Assembly: GCA_020741775.1 (NCBI GenBank)
Contig: DYYG01000011.1
Span: 1-64,000 of the forward strand
Origin: Methylorubrum populi
GTDB taxonomy: Bacteria > Pseudomonadota > Alphaproteobacteria > Rhizobiales > Beijerinckiaceae
DNA: 64,000 bases
Reading direction: 5' to 3'
The notes below the pieces were generated by a model, which was given only the letters and a program-made list of their open reading frames with translations, did no database searches and was not told the origin of the DNA. Shown piece after piece: positions 26,721-36,631 of this stretch; position 1 is the stretch's first letter; each line of letters starts with the position of its first letter. The translations under genes and the position numbers were made by a program.

Positions 26721-29700
26721 TCACTCGGCCGGGAGGTGTTCCGCAGTGGATGCAGGCCGGTCCGCCGGCCCGGGTCTCTTCGCAGCTCTGCCTCCCACGA
26801 GGCCCCAGGCCCGCTCGCGCAGGCTCTGGAAGACCACGTAGAGGGGCGGAATTACGAAGATGCCGATGAAGGAGGCGGCGATCATGCCGCCGAAGACGGG
26901 AGTTCCGACATCGCGTCGTGCGAGTTGCGAGGCGCCGGTGGCGATGACGAGCGGCAGCAGGCCGAGGATGAAGGCAAAGGAGGTCATCATGACGGGCCGG
27001 AAGCGCAGCCGGGCCCCCTCGGTCGCCGCCTCGCGCACGGCCATGCCCTGCTCGCGCTTCTCCTTGGCGAACTCGACGATCAGGATGCCGTTCTTGGCGG
27101 CGAGGCCGATCAGCACCACCATGCCGATCTGCGCGTAGAGGTCGAGCGTCAGCCCACCCCACACCATCGCCACGTAGGCGCCGAGGATGCCGACGGTGAC
27201 CGAGAGCAGAACCGGGACAGGGATCGTCCAGCTCTCGTAGAGGCCGACGAGGAATAGGAACGCGAACAGGATCGCGAAGCTGAGGATGATGGCGGTCTTG
27301 CCCTCCGCTCGCTTCTCCTGGAAGGCCGTGTCGGTCCACTCACCGGCGAAGCCCGCCGGCATCGTACGGGCAGCGACCGCTTCCATCGCGGCGAGTGCCT
27401 GGCCCGAGGAGATCCCGGGGGCGGGCGAGCCCTGGATGGTGACGGCGCGCAGGTTGTTGTAGCGGATCAGCGCCGGGGGACCGACCACGATCCGGACCTC
27501 GGCGAGGCTGCGCAGCGGCACCATCTGCCCGTCCTTGTTGCGCACGTTGATGCGGTAGATGTCGTCGATCCTCGCCCGGTCCGCCGCCTCGGCCTGGACC
27601 TGCACCTGCCAGGTTCGCCCGAACAGATTGATATCGTTGACGTAGTAGCCGCCGAGCGAGGCCTGGAGCGCCTGGAAGACGTTGTTCAGGGGTACGCCGA
27701 GGATCTGGACCTTGTTGCGGTCGATATCGAGGTAGATGGAAGGGTTCGTCGCCGAGAAGGTGCTGAAGACGCGGTTGAGGCGCGGGTCCTCGTTGGCCGC
27801 CACGATGAGGCCGCGCAGCACCTGGGCGAGTTCCTTCGGTTCGCCTCCACGCAGATCCTCCAGGACGTAGGCGAAACCGCCACCCGTGCCGAGACCGATG
27901 ATGGGCGGAGGCGCCAACGGCACGACCGTTCCGCCATCGATCTCCCGGAAGCGTTGGCCGAGGCGCGCGATGATCGCGCCCGCGCTTCGGGATGCCTCCT
28001 TGCGCTCCTCGAAAGACTTGAGCGTGACGACCAGGAACGCGGCGTTTCCCTGCGAATAGTTGTCGATGAAGTTCAGCCCGATCACCGAAGTGGTGTCGGC
28101 CACCGCCTGCTCTTCACGCAGGATGGCCTCGGCTCGGGTCACGACTTCGGACGTCCGGCCGACCGAAGCTCCCTCGGGAAGCTGCACCACGACGAAGAAG
28201 GCGCCTTGGTCGTCCTCCGGCAGAAACCCGGTCGGGGTGATCTTCGCGAGCTGCACGGTGCCGTAGGCGGCGGCGCCTGTCAGCACGAGGCCGAGGATGG
28301 ACAGCCGCACGATGCGCGCCACGGCCGCCCCGTAACCGTCGCGGACCCGGTCGATCGCCCGCATGATCAGGCCCATGATGCCCCGGCGCGGACCGTGATG
28401 CCGGCGCAGCAGCACGCCGCACAGGGCCGGCGACAGCGTCAGCGCGTTGATGGCCGAGAGCAGCATCGAGACCGAGACCGCGACGGCAAATTGTCGGAAC
28501 AGCTCGCCCGAAATGCCGGGCACGAAGGCCACCGGAACGAACACGGAGAGCAGGACCAGCGTGATCGCGATGATTGGCGCCGTGATTTCGGCCATCGCCC
28601 GCTTCGTCGCCTCGCGCGGGGACAGCTCCGGATGCTCCTCCATGACCCGCTCGACGTTTTCGACCACCACGATGGCGTCGTCCACGACGATGCCGATGGC
28701 GAGCACCAGCGCGAGGAGCGAGACCGAATTCGCCGAATAGCCGACCGCCTTGAGCACGATGAAGGTGCCGATCAGGCTGACGGGCACGGCCAGCGTCGGG
28801 ATCAGCGTGGCGCGCAGACTACCGAGGAACAGGAACACCACGATCACAACGAGAATGAAGGCTTCGATGAGTGTCTTCTGCACCTCGTGGACCGTCTCGG
28901 TAATGAAGGTCGTGGGATCGTAGGTGACCTTCCACGCCAATCCTTCGGGAAACGACTTGGCCAATTCGCCAACCCGCCGCTCGACCTCCTTCAAGGTCGT
29001 CAGGGCGTTCGCGCCGGGCGACTGGTAGATTGCGATCACCGTCGCCGGGCTCCCGTTCAACCGCGTCTCGCGATCGAGATTGGCGGCGCCGAGTTCGATC
29101 CGAGCGACATCGCCGAGCCGCAGCACCGACCCATCCGGGTTGGTGCGCAGGACGACGTTCCGGAACTGGTCGGCCGAGGCGAGGCGCCCCTGCGTCTGGA
29201 TGCTGAGCTGGAGCTGCTGTTCGTCCGAGATCGGGCGGGCACCGATGCGCCCGACCGGCGCCTGGACATTCTGCGCCTGGATCGCCGCGATGACGTCGCC
29301 CGTGGTCAGGTTCAGGCCGGTGAGTTGATCGGTGCGCACCCAGGCCCGCATCGCATAGTCCTGCGGGCCCCAAAGCGTCGCGTCGCCGACGCCGGGCGTG
29401 CTCTTGATGCGATCGAGCAGGTTGATCGTGACGTAATTCGAGATGAAGAGCGGGTCCTGGGTCGCCTTCGGCGAGTACACGGCCAGGACGCCGAGCAGGG
29501 CCGATGACTTCTTCTTGACGGTCACGCCTTGCTTGCGGACGTCGTCGGGCAGCTTGGCCAGGGCGATCTGGACCCGGTTGTTGACGTTGACCGCGTTGAT
29601 ATCGGGATCCGTGCCGAGCTCGAACGATCCCGTGAGCGTGTAGCTGCCGTCGTTGCCGCTGACACTCTTCATGTAGATCATCTTGTCGACGCCCACGACC

Positions 29701-29906
29701 TGGGACTCGATCGGCTGGGCGACCGTCGATTCCACCACCTCGGCGGCGGCCCCGGGATAGGTCGTGGTGACGGAGACTTGAGGGGGCACGATGTCTGGGT
29801 ATTGCGCCACCGGGATGGTCAGGAGCGCCAGCGCGCCGGCGATCGAGATGACGATCGCGATGACCACCGCGAGGCGCGGCCGATCGACGAAGATGGCGGA
29901 GAGCAT
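26721..29906 (-). CDS. RND (HAE1-type) multidrug efflux permease
   Basis: 1061 residues from ATG 29906; the extra 26 residues of the longer frame are not homologous to the family. It begins with the typical short N-terminus [20 protein letters not shown] (TM1), followed by a large periplasmic loop, TM2-6, a second loop and TM7-12. The proton-relay Asp pair lies in [16 protein letters not shown] (TM4). Substrate-binding porter domains are complete. It exports drugs or solvents by proton antiport, together with the adaptor encoded 4 bp upstream. No outer-membrane TolC-like gene is nearby, so a shared one is expected. Confidence 0.96.
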   Translation of the reverse strand: MLSAIFVDRPRLAVVIAIVISIAGALALLTIPVAQYPDIVPPQVSVTTTYPGAAAEVVESTVAQPIESQVVGVDKMIYMKSVSGNDGSYTLTGSFELGTDPDINAVNVNNRVQIALAKLPDDVRKQGVTVKKKSSALLGVLAVYSPKATQDPLFISNYVTINLLDRIKSTPGVGDATLWGPQDYAMRAWVRTDQLTGLNLTTGDVIAAIQAQNVQAPVGRIGARPISDEQQLQLSIQTQGRLASADQFRNVVLRTNPDGSVLRLGDVARIELGAANLDRETRLNGSPATVIAIYQSPGANALTTLKEVERRVGELAKSFPEGLAWKVTYDPTTFITETVHEVQKTLIEAFILVVIVVFLFLGSLRATLIPTLAVPVSLIGTFIVLKAVGYSANSVSLLALVLAIGIVVDDAIVVVENVERVMEEHPELSPREATKRAMAEITAPIIAITLVLLSVFVPVAFVPGISGELFRQFAVAVSVSMLLSAINALTLSPALCGVLLRRHHGPRRGIMGLIMRAIDRVRDGYGAAVARIVRLSILGLVLTGAAAYGTVQLAKITPTGFLPEDDQGAFFVVVQLPEGASVGRTSEVVTRAEAILREEQAVADTTSVIGLNFIDNYSQGNAAFLVVTLKSFEERKEASRSAGAIIARLGQRFREIDGGTVVPLAPPPIIGLGTGGGFAYVLEDLRGGEPKELAQVLRGLIVAANEDPRLNRVFSTFSATNPSIYLDIDRNKVQILGVPLNNVFQALQASLGGYYVNDINLFGRTWQVQVQAEAADRARIDDIYRINVRNKDGQMVPLRSLAEVRIVVGPPALIRYNNLRAVTIQGSPAPGISSGQALAAMEAVAARTMPAGFAGEWTDTAFQEKRAEGKTAIILSFAILFAFLFLVGLYESWTIPVPVLLSVTVGILGAYVAMVWGGLTLDLYAQIGMVVLIGLAAKNGILIVEFAKEKREQGMAVREAATEGARLRFRPVMMTSFAFILGLLPLVIATGASQLARRDVGTPVFGGMIAASFIGIFVIPPLYVVFQSLRERAWGLVGGRAAKRPGPADRPASTAEHLPAE

Positions 29907-29910
29907 GGGC

Positions 29911-31029
29911 TCACGTCCTGCTGGCGGACGGGCCGATCGGGCTCGCTCGCACGGACACGCCGGGTCGAACCCGCTGCAGTCCATCGACGATGATGAGCTC
30001 GCCCCCCGACAGGCCCTCCTCGATCACGGTGTCCGCCCCCGTGCCGCCCTGGCCAGGCTTGACCCGCTTCGTCACCGCCCGCCCGTCTTCGACGGCGAAG
30101 ACGTAGACCCCTCCTTGATCGGCGATCAGCGCCGCCTGGGGTACCACGACCTTCTGCTCGGGCGCTTCGACCTGCAGGGCGACACGGACCAGTTGCCCGT
30201 CACGCAGGGCGCCCGAGGGGTTTGGCATGACGGCACGCACCAGGATCGTATCGGTCGCGCGATCGACGCTGACGTTCACGAAATCGACGCGGCCCACTTG
30301 GCCGTAATCGGAGCCGTCCTGGAAGCGGATCTTCACCCCGATCTTGCTGCGGTCGGGGCGGTCGCCGCCCTGCTGATAGCGCAGGAACTCGCGCTGGCTG
30401 ACGGGGAAGGTGATGTACATCGGGTCTTGGCTGACGATCGAGGTCAGCACACCGCTGTCGGGTCCGACAACATTTCCCTTGGTGACGCTCGTGCGTCCGA
30501 TCCGGCCGGTAATCGGCGCGAGGATGTGGGTGTAGCCGAGATTGATCTGTGCCGTTTGGAGATTGGCCTCGTCGCCCGTCACCGCGCCCTTCGCCTGATC
30601 GAGGGCGGCGCGGGCCTGATCGCGGGCGACGACCGTACCGGAATTGCGGTCGAGCAATTCCTGGGCTCGTTGCAGCTGGATCGCTGCCAAGGTTTGCGCG
30701 GCCCTGCTGCGCTCCAGCGCACCCTCCGACTGCTTGACGGCGGCCTCGAACAGGTCCGGCTCGATGCGATAGAGTTTCGCCCCTTCCTTAACCGGCTCGC
30801 CCTCCTTGAACATGACGTCCTCAAGGAAGCCCGTGACCCGCGCTCGCACCTCGACCCGGCCAACCGCTTCGACACGACCGACGAAATCGAGCGCCTGATT
30901 GATGGGCCGGCGCTGGGCGACGACCGTTCCAACCGGCAGCGCGGCGACCGGCTCAGGCTGCGCCGTGGCAGGAAGTATGATTCCGCCGGCAATCCCCAGA
31001 ACGCGCAGGAAGAGGGAAAAGCGGGCCAT
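29911..31029 (-). CDS. RND efflux periplasmic adaptor
   Basis: 372 residues from ATG 31029, which has AAGGGA six bases upstream. A signal-like N-terminus ([20 protein letters not shown]) is followed by the membrane-fusion layout: first beta-lipoyl half ([20 protein letters not shown]), an alpha-helical hairpin, second lipoyl half ([20 protein letters not shown]), beta-barrel and membrane-proximal domain. It bridges the inner-membrane RND pump and an outer-membrane channel. First gene of a two-gene operon. No regulator gene of the TetR type is adjacent. Confidence 0.95.
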   Translation of the reverse strand: MARFSLFLRVLGIAGGIILPATAQPEPVAALPVGTVVAQRRPINQALDFVGRVEAVGRVEVRARVTGFLEDVMFKEGEPVKEGAKLYRIEPDLFEAAVKQSEGALERSRAAQTLAAIQLQRAQELLDRNSGTVVARDQARAALDQAKGAVTGDEANLQTAQINLGYTHILAPITGRIGRTSVTKGNVVGPDSGVLTSIVSQDPMYITFPVSQREFLRYQQGGDRPDRSKIGVKIRFQDGSDYGQVGRVDFVNVSVDRATDTILVRAVMPNPSGALRDGQLVRVALQVEAPEQKVVVPQAALIADQGGVYVFAVEDGRAVTKRVKPGQGGTGADTVIEEGLSGGELIIVDGLQRVRPGVSVRASPIGPSASRT

Positions 31030-31648
31030 GGTCGTCCCTTGCCTCGCACCAGACCCGGTCAATCCGGCACAGCTGTACTTTTGCAGCTTTCACGCATGCC
31101 GCTTGATCGAACGGGACGTCCTCGGGGTGACGGCTTGAGGACGAAGGGCGGGATGCTCTCGTTGTGAACCGCAAACCGGCCCGCACAAGCAGACAAGATC
31201 GTTCGATGGAGTGAGACGTCTGTGCACCGGGGCAAAAGGTTGGACTAAGAAGAGCGACCGGTGCCGCCGATGTCAGCAGCAAAAATTGAAATTGTGATTA
31301 GGTGTAACCAATTATCAGACAGAGAATTTCCTGCCTTCTGAGGGCTTAAATTGGCTTAATCAATGATTTAGCAGCGCGTGGTACTTGATCGGTGCCCGAT
31401 CCTGTAGCGACAGCTGAGGCGATATCGTAGCCGGAGGCAGCCGAGCAACGGAGACCGGACGATAATCCGGTCCCTATCCTTGCTCTGGCCGCTGTACTCT
31501 GTGCGTCCCCGGCGCGGGTTAACGGGGAACAGCCGAAGTCGCGTGGCCCACAAAATCCCGAAGGTCCATTCGATCTTCCGAGAGATGCGCGCGACAACTG
31601 CCTGCAGGCTGACGTGGAACCCTCGGCGTCGTCCGATCGCCGCGCTCC
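31030..31648. other. gene-free stretch upstream of the efflux operon
   Basis: About 620 bp. It holds the promoter region of the efflux operon. An AT-rich patch at 31270-31370 stands out. Overlapping open frames on both strands have mixed composition and no ribosome binding sites. No function is assigned. Confidence 0.4.
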
Positions 31649-31747
31649 TTCACCCTCCGCCTCGCCGCATCCGGCAGCGAGGTCGACGCCTGGTACGACC
31701 CGACAAAGCGGTCGGTCACCGTCTGTTACGCATTCATCCAAGACGTA
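31649..31747 (+). pseudogene. fragment resembling a DUF4344-type putative metallopeptidase
   Basis: A plus-strand frame without a start reads FTLRLAASGSEVDAWYDPTK then RSVTVCYAFIQDV. The pattern (x)AWYDPxxRxVTVCYxF resembles a conserved strand-turn-strand of DUF4344 putative metallopeptidases of methylobacteria and rhizobia. No HExxH-like segment or start is found nearby, so only a remnant remains. The assignment is by memory of the motif and is tentative. Confidence 0.3.
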
Positions 31748-32015
31748 AGGAGCCGGCCGCGTCCGGCACCTACGCAGCGACCGTCTGGCCACGAGAACGA
31801 ACGCGCCGGCGCTTGCGCTAAACGTTCTGACGGCGAAACCTGCGAGCCTAGGCAAGTCTCATCGGATCAAGCGCCGGTGAAGGCCTCGCTCTACCGTTTT
31901 CGTCGCCGACGTCCGACGTTTCGACGCCGGCTGACGAAATCGGCCAGAATAGACTGCGCGAGCATCGACGTATCGGTCGACCGGTCGGTCCCCATTTGCG
32001 GTGGAGTGCCCCAAG

Positions 32016-32363
32016 ATGAGAGCGTTGAGATTGATGGCCCTCGTTAGCCTGACCTTCGCGGCCCTGCTCGGAATGAACTCCCCCGAACCGGGCCGGATCG
32101 GAGTCGGCAGGGCCGAAGCGGCGGGCGGCTGCGGGCCGGGCTTCCACCGTGGGCCATACGGCGGTTGCCGGCCACACGTCTACGGTGGCTCCTATGGCGC
32201 ATGGGGCGGCCGCGCCTATGGCTACCGGGGAGGGGGAGTCTATGGCGGGCGCGCCGTGTATGGCCGGCGGGTCGGCGGAGTCCACGGAGGCCGCGGCTTC
32301 TACGGCGGTCGCGGCTTCCACGGAGGTCGAGGCTTCCATGGAGGTGGTCGCTTCCGGCGCTAG
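32016..32363 (+). CDS. glycine-rich secreted protein of GCG_CRPN type
   Basis: 115 residues from ATG 32016 with GGAG about nine bases upstream. A signal peptide with the hydrophobic stretch LMALVSLTFAALLG leads to AEAAGG. The motif GCGPGFHRGPYGGCRP follows, which is the hallmark of proteins annotated as GCG_CRPN prefix-to-repeats. After it, a low-complexity region rich in Gly, Tyr, Arg and His carries short repeats such as GGRGFHGGRGFHGG. The two Cys may form a disulfide outside the membrane. Function of the family is unknown. A second protein with a similar Cys motif is encoded 1 kb away on the other strand. Confidence 0.75.
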   Translation: MRALRLMALVSLTFAALLGMNSPEPGRIGVGRAEAAGGCGPGFHRGPYGGCRPHVYGGSYGAWGGRAYGYRGGGVYGGRAVYGRRVGGVHGGRGFYGGRGFHGGRGFHGGGRFRR

Positions 32364-32438
32364 GGCAGGCATCCCGCTCATAGTAAAGGACGTGTCATCT
32401 GCATCCGCCCTCAGCCGGCCCGAGGAATCCTGACTGTT

Positions 32439-32963
32439 ATGGATGACCTCTCGCATTATTCGGTCATCGAGCATGCGCGCGGCGGAAGCACTCTGGAGAT
32501 CCGCGCGCTGCGGCCGGAAGACCGCGTCGGCCTCCTGGCAGCCGTCGATCAGACCAGCGCGCAGTCGCTCTACCGCCGCTTCTTCGGCGCAAGGCGCCGC
32601 TTCACCGACAAAGAGATCAGGTTCTTCCTCGACGTCGATTTCGCGAGTCACGTCGCCCTGGTGGCGACGGCGGAGCATGAAGGCGAGCACGCGATCGTCG
32701 GCGGCGCCCGCTATATCTTGACGCGACCTAGTCAAGCCGAGGTGGCTTTCACTGTCATCGACGCGTTCCAAGGACAGGGCATCGGCGGCATCCTGATGCG
32801 CCATCTCATCCGCATCGCCCGTCTAAGGGGATTGACGGAACTCGCGGCGGATGTCCTGTCCGATAACCTGCGCATGTTGAAACTGTTTGAGCAGTGCGGA
32901 TTGCCGCTGAGCAAGAAACGTGAGGCAGACGCGATTCATGTGCTTCTTCGGCTGACTTCATAA
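32439..32963 (+). CDS. GNAT family N-acetyltransferase
   Basis: 174 residues. The acetyl-CoA-binding motif A is clear: AEVAFTVIDAFQGQGIGGIL followed by MRHLIRIARLRGL. The N-terminal part has the ALRPEDRVGLLAAVD start and the YRRFFGARRRFTDKEIRFF segment found in GNAT domains related to those attached to acyl-CoA synthetases and protein acetyltransferases. The protein has only the GNAT domain. The substrate is unknown. It follows the glycine-rich gene by 75 bp on the same strand, with GAGGAA about 11 bases before ATG. Confidence 0.9.
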   Translation: MDDLSHYSVIEHARGGSTLEIRALRPEDRVGLLAAVDQTSAQSLYRRFFGARRRFTDKEIRFFLDVDFASHVALVATAEHEGEHAIVGGARYILTRPSQAEVAFTVIDAFQGQGIGGILMRHLIRIARLRGLTELAADVLSDNLRMLKLFEQCGLPLSKKREADAIHVLLRLTS

Positions 32964-33388
32964 TCAATGCATCAGCGATCGCATTTTTTGTCTGCGGAAC
33001 CGGAAGTTGGCCTAAAGCGCTTTCCGTCGAAGTGCAGACCAGTTCGGCACAAGAGAGAGCGCACAAACACGGCTCCAGAGTCGATTGGTCTGCACGGGGC
33101 GGCCGGTGCCGCGCGGGATACCGACGTCCCATACGGACTTGCGCAGCCGTCCTAAAAGACACAATCTTCCCGATCTTAAGTATTCGCCTCAATAGACGCG
33201 AGCATTTCGGCAAGTAGTTCGACGATCATCGAGACGTTGATGGCACCGAAGCCGGCACCCTCGCGTGCTTTCATGACCGTCGGCAAGTTTGTGCCGTGCT
33301 CGACGCTCAAGCTTTCCTCTGTTCCGACGCGCCCGTCCTGCCCATACAGAGGCCGGAAAGCGACGCTGCAGACTTCAGGTATTGGTCA
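32964..33388. other. gene-free stretch with a doubtful 32-codon frame
   Basis: 425 bp between convergent genes. On the minus strand 33176-33274 encodes MKAREGAGFGAINVSMIVEL and a short Leu/Glu-rich end with coding-like third positions. It has no ribosome binding site, and the frame runs open upstream only briefly. It could be the tail of a lost gene. Nothing else was found. Confidence 0.35.
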
Positions 33389-33790
33389 TCAGTAGGGACG
33401 GCATCCGCCAGTATAACTGTCGTAGAAGGCGTATGGTCCACATCCTCCATGAATCGAGCCGTAATAGCCGGCGGCCGCTGCAGCGCCGACCCCAGCCGCC
33501 GCGAGCCCGTAACCGGGACGGTATCCGTACCCGTAGCGGCCGACCCCCGCGTAACCGTAGCGGCCGACTCTTGCGTACCCGCCGCGATAGCCTGCCATGC
33601 CGCCGCGATAGCCGCCGCGGAAGCCGCCTGCCCGGGCGCCGTGGAAGCTACCGCCCCGGAATCCGCCGGCATGGAAGCCGCCACCGCCACGGAACCCTCC
33701 ACCACCGCCGCGAAAGCCCCGCGCATCGGCCGCCACGCTAGTCAGTACCAGAGCCGCGAAGGCCGCCGACGAGATCAGGAGAGTTTTCAT
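33389..33790 (-). CDS. glycine/tyrosine-rich secreted protein with C-terminal GCG-CRP motif
   Basis: 133 residues. Signal peptide KTLLISSAAFAALVLTSVAA with cleavage after ADA is likely. Low-complexity repeats follow: FRGGGGGFRGGGGF, then GYRGGMAGYRGGYARVGRYG. A short Ala-rich segment (AAAGVGAAAAAGYY) precedes the C-terminal GGCGPYAFYDSYTGGCRPY with a paired-Cys pattern like the GCG_CRPN motif. Similar Gly-rich secreted proteins are common in Methylobacterium; their role (envelope, adhesion or stress) is not known. The convergent partner at 32016 has the Cys motif at the other end. Confidence 0.75.
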   Translation of the reverse strand: MKTLLISSAAFAALVLTSVAADARGFRGGGGGFRGGGGFHAGGFRGGSFHGARAGGFRGGYRGGMAGYRGGYARVGRYGYAGVGRYGYGYRPGYGLAAAGVGAAAAAGYYGSIHGGCGPYAFYDSYTGGCRPY

Positions 33791-34236
33791 GGTATTATCT
33801 CCATCTTTTTGTTAAGTAACAACATATCAATGCGGAACAGAATGGATGCCGAAGCCATCGGCATCCTCGAGAGCGCTCGTCTTCATCATCAAGGCCGCTC
33901 AGCTTTAGGCTGAAGTTGGCAGCCTCACTTGATCCAAGAGGACGCTGAGCGAAGTGCGTGCGAGATCGTGTTCAGGTCAGCGCGTTGCCTCATGCGAAAT
34001 GGCAGCGGCGCCTCACATTCCCGCTCCACCGCAGGCGACAGCAAATTTGGGTCATTGCACTGAGGCGAAGCTCAAACCCCAGCGCGGGTTCTTCATAGGC
34101 CTCAGGGTTCAGGGAGAGAGCTCGCTGCGGGCATATTGGCCAGTGCTCATGAGCAATGCCGGTAGGTAACGCCTGTCGGATCCTCATCGCTGTAATAGCG
34201 CTTGAGCATTCCATTGGGCGAAGTTGCAAGCAAGGG
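33791..34236. other. gene-free stretch
   Basis: 446 bp. It contains the promoter side of the glycine-rich gene (AT-rich at 33790-33840) and then DNA without convincing coding signal leading into IS debris. Confidence 0.4.
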
Positions 34237-34446
34237 CACCGGATCAAGGTGCTGTGGTGGGACGGTCAGGGTCTCGGCCTATTCGCCAAGCACCTGGGGA
34301 AGGGCTGCTTCGTCTGGCCGGCCACCGCCGGGGCCGCGGCGGCGCAGACGCCGGCCCAAAGTGATCGCCGGCTCGGCCGTCCTGCACGGCGACGACACAC
34401 CGATCCCGGTGCTGGCGCCGGGCACTGGCAAGACCCGGACCGGCCT
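34237..34446 (+). mobile_element. IS66-family remnant (TnpB end fused to TnpC piece)
   Basis: The first part reads HRIKVLWWDGQGLGLFAKHL then FVWPATA, the core of the small IS66 protein TnpB. After about 30 bp a second frame reads RPKVIAGSAVLHGDDTPIPV then LAPGTGKTRTG, a piece from the middle of the large IS66 transposase TnpC. The two pieces are normally far apart, so an internal deletion has joined them. No ends or target duplication are visible. Confidence 0.75.
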
Positions 34447-34475
34447 GCCCTTCACCGAAGGCTTACTGCCCTTGG

Positions 34476-34529
34476 GCGACACTCCTCGTTCAGAGGCTCC
34501 AACTTGTCCCACTGCGCGTCCGACAGCAT
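34476..34529 (-). mobile_element. N-terminal fragment of an IS5-type transposase
   Basis: From ATG 34529 on the minus strand the DNA reads LSDAQWDKLEPLNEECR, the usual start of IS5/IS427-like transposases. Similarity stops where the IS66 remnant begins, so this is a second broken element abutting the first. It is different in sequence from the intact IS5-family copy at 59773. Confidence 0.6.
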
Positions 34530-34841
34530 TACGGCTCCCCGCTCGAAAACGAGAAAACGTCAGCCCTCGCAATCTGTTCGAGCGACAACAGGCTCTAGCT
34601 TGCACGAGACAGGCGCTTGCGCTTGATCGACTGGGACAGTCAGTCAGCGAAGCGTCGACTGGGTCGAGTGTCCATTCTTCGCCAGCGCCATCGGCACCAT
34701 CGCAGCCAAGTCGGCCTAGGCGGCGATGCCGATGATTTCCACGGGGCGAGCCCTGTCGGCTTTCCCTGTCGCTCTACGGAGGGCGCGCCCCGGTTCCTCA
34801 CGGCAGGAGAGACGGAGGTCGGCCTCATCGCCCGTCCTCCC

Positions 34842-35207
34842 TCACGGTTGAAGCGAAGGAGTTTGTCGAATGCTTTCGCGCGTGCCGCTGACGATGAGAT
34901 CGTTGTCGCGCTGATGCAGCAGCGGGACCGGGATGCCGATCTCTCCACCGCCAAGCCAGCGTCGACGGGCCACGATTGCTATCAGCGTGTGGCCGTCCTG
35001 CGATACCCTGACATCACGCACATATCCGACGACAAGCTTTCGATCGGCGTAGAGCCAACGGCCGCGCAAAGTCGGAATTAGCGAGGCTGCGGCGAACTGC
35101 ATGCGCGAATCCGCTTGATCCGAAACAGGCGAGCGTCCTTCCTGTGCAGCCGCTCCGCCTGCGGTCGTCATAAGGATGCAGGCAAGGACGGAAATGAATC
35201 GCCGCAT
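34842..35207 (-). CDS. secreted PRC-barrel-like small protein
   Basis: 121 residues from ATG 35207, preceded by GGGAGGGGGGAC. Signal peptide RRFISVLACILMTTAGGAAA is followed by a short linker and a beta-rich domain (RGRWLYADRKLVVGYVRDVR, then GHTLIAIVARRRWLGGGEIG and IPVPLL). The pattern resembles PRC-barrel-like periplasmic proteins. Function unknown. Its start lies inside the end of the AraC regulator gene (40-bp overlap, different frame), so the two may be co-transcribed. Confidence 0.65.
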   Translation of the reverse strand: MRRFISVLACILMTTAGGAAAQEGRSPVSDQADSRMQFAAASLIPTLRGRWLYADRKLVVGYVRDVRVSQDGHTLIAIVARRRWLGGGEIGIPVPLLHQRDNDLIVSGTRESIRQTPSLQP

Positions 35208-36349
35208 CTCATGTCCCCCCTCCCGGTCGGATAGGGCTCTTCCTGGGCTCCGTCGCTGCTTCTCACGGGTCGGTGCGCCCGCCGCCACGCGCTCGGCGCC
35301 ATGCCTGACCAGCGTCGAAAGGCATGCGTGAAGGCCGCAGGCTCGGAGAAGTTCAAGGCGGTCGAGATCTGCGTCAGGCTCATGCTCGTGTCGGTGAGCA
35401 ATTGCTTGGCCACCCGGAACAGCGCCTCGTTGGAAAGCTGCCGGAAGGTTGTACCTTCGGCCCGCAGATGTCGGCTCAAGGTGCGGCGATGTACCAGCCG
35501 CATACGCGCCACGCGCTCCGCCTTACAGCGTTGCCGAGTCACCTGGGTCCGGAGGTAGCGCCGAAGCTCATCCGTTAAGTTGGATGACTGCTTGGCCTCG
35601 AGCTGGCGGATGCGGCCCTCGGCCAACCGGCGGACAACCGGGTCTGCGCCCTCAAGGCGCTTGTCGAGAAGGTCGGCCAGGAACACCAGAGCGGCCATTT
35701 CCTGATCGAACCGAACCGGTGCGCGGAAGAAGCGGTCGTAAGGAAAGCTCTCGCGCGGCTTGGAGCGCGGCAGGAGAACCTCCTCCGGAGCCCAGTCAAC
35801 GCCGCAGAGCGTCCGAATGACGTTGGTCATTGTCGCGAGCGCCCTTTCGGAATGGATGGCAGCGCTCTCAGCCTCCGGGCCATAGGGGGCGTAGCTGAGA
35901 ACGGTGACCCCATCGTTGGTTCCAAGCCCGACCACCGCGCCCCAGTTCTGCGTGCCGGAATGCGCTTCGAGAACCCGCAGGGCGTCACCGACGGTGTTCG
36001 AGTGACGCATCAGCAGGCCGACCCGCCCCAACGAAGCCAGTGTGACCCGTTGACCGACGAGAAGCCCGAGATGCGGACAGTTCGTGCGTTCGGCTCCGAG
36101 AACGATCAGGCGGCCGAGATCGGCATAGGAGACGAGCTTGCCGCCGTCGAACAGGCGGGGATCGAGCCGTAGCTCAGCGAGGAGGTCGTCCGGATCGGCA
36201 CCGAGTTCGGTGAGGGTGGCGTAAATCGCCGGCCCGACCCTCGGATGACCGATGGGGACAGGGAGCGGCTTCCCATTCGCGCTGGGATCACCGGCTTTCA
36301 CGGTCCGCCCTGAGCATCCAGGCGGTTCCACGATCACGAAAGAAGACAT
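35168..36349 (-). CDS. AraC family transcriptional regulator
   Basis: 393 residues. The N-terminal ~220 residues match the arabinose-binding-like domain of OruR/VirS-type AraC regulators (VSYADLGRLIVLGAERTNCP, HLGLLVGQRVTLASLGRVG). The C-terminal AraC DNA-binding domain has two helix-turn-helix units: VHRRTLSRHLRAEGTTFRQL and MSLTQISTALNFSEPAAFTH then AFRRWSGMAPSAWR. The last ~35 residues after the domain are unusual and come from the region overlapping the next gene. It is a single regulator whose inducer cannot be told. Confidence 0.93.
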   Translation of the reverse strand: MSSFVIVEPPGCSGRTVKAGDPSANGKPLPVPIGHPRVGPAIYATLTELGADPDDLLAELRLDPRLFDGGKLVSYADLGRLIVLGAERTNCPHLGLLVGQRVTLASLGRVGLLMRHSNTVGDALRVLEAHSGTQNWGAVVGLGTNDGVTVLSYAPYGPEAESAAIHSERALATMTNVIRTLCGVDWAPEEVLLPRSKPRESFPYDRFFRAPVRFDQEMAALVFLADLLDKRLEGADPVVRRLAEGRIRQLEAKQSSNLTDELRRYLRTQVTRQRCKAERVARMRLVHRRTLSRHLRAEGTTFRQLSNEALFRVAKQLLTDTSMSLTQISTALNFSEPAAFTHAFRRWSGMAPSAWRRAHRPVRSSDGAQEEPYPTGRGDMRCGDSFPSLPASL

Positions 36350-36631
36350 GGTCCCCTCTGCTGAAACGCTGAGCCAGCGCAGGCGACGCAGTTAAGACAG
36401 GTTTAAATATCCCGACTTGATCGAAGGGGACAGCGCGTTGCCGCATGAACTATAACAAAAATCATGCAACCAAAGGGGTTAGTTGTAATATTGAAAGCGA
36501 GAACGTGTGCTTCTGGTGGCGAAGCGAACGTCCGTTTTCCGGTTCATCTGCGAGAAGTACGCGGACATGAAACAGGAAGCCAAAACGTTTCGTGCTCGGC
36601 CCTTCATTTCACATTCCCATCCCGCAAACAT

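Noticed and set aside
27954..29507. 517-codon plus-strand frame inside the RND permease gene
   Set aside because: Asp/Arg/His-rich shadow of a complete RND gene.
32250..32350. Short tandem repeats in the Gly-rich gene considered as a CRISPR-like or minisatellite array
   Set aside because: The repeats are in frame, code for GGRGFHGG units and have no spacers.
31848..32804. 318-codon minus-strand frame across the Gly-rich gene and the GNAT gene
   Set aside because: The Thr/Ala/Ser/Pro repeats mirror the glycine repeats of the real gene; the GNAT motif on the plus strand is decisive.
33176..33274. 32-codon minus-strand ORF with a Leu/Glu-rich end
   Set aside because: No ribosome binding site and too short to judge; kept only as a note in the gene-free stretch.
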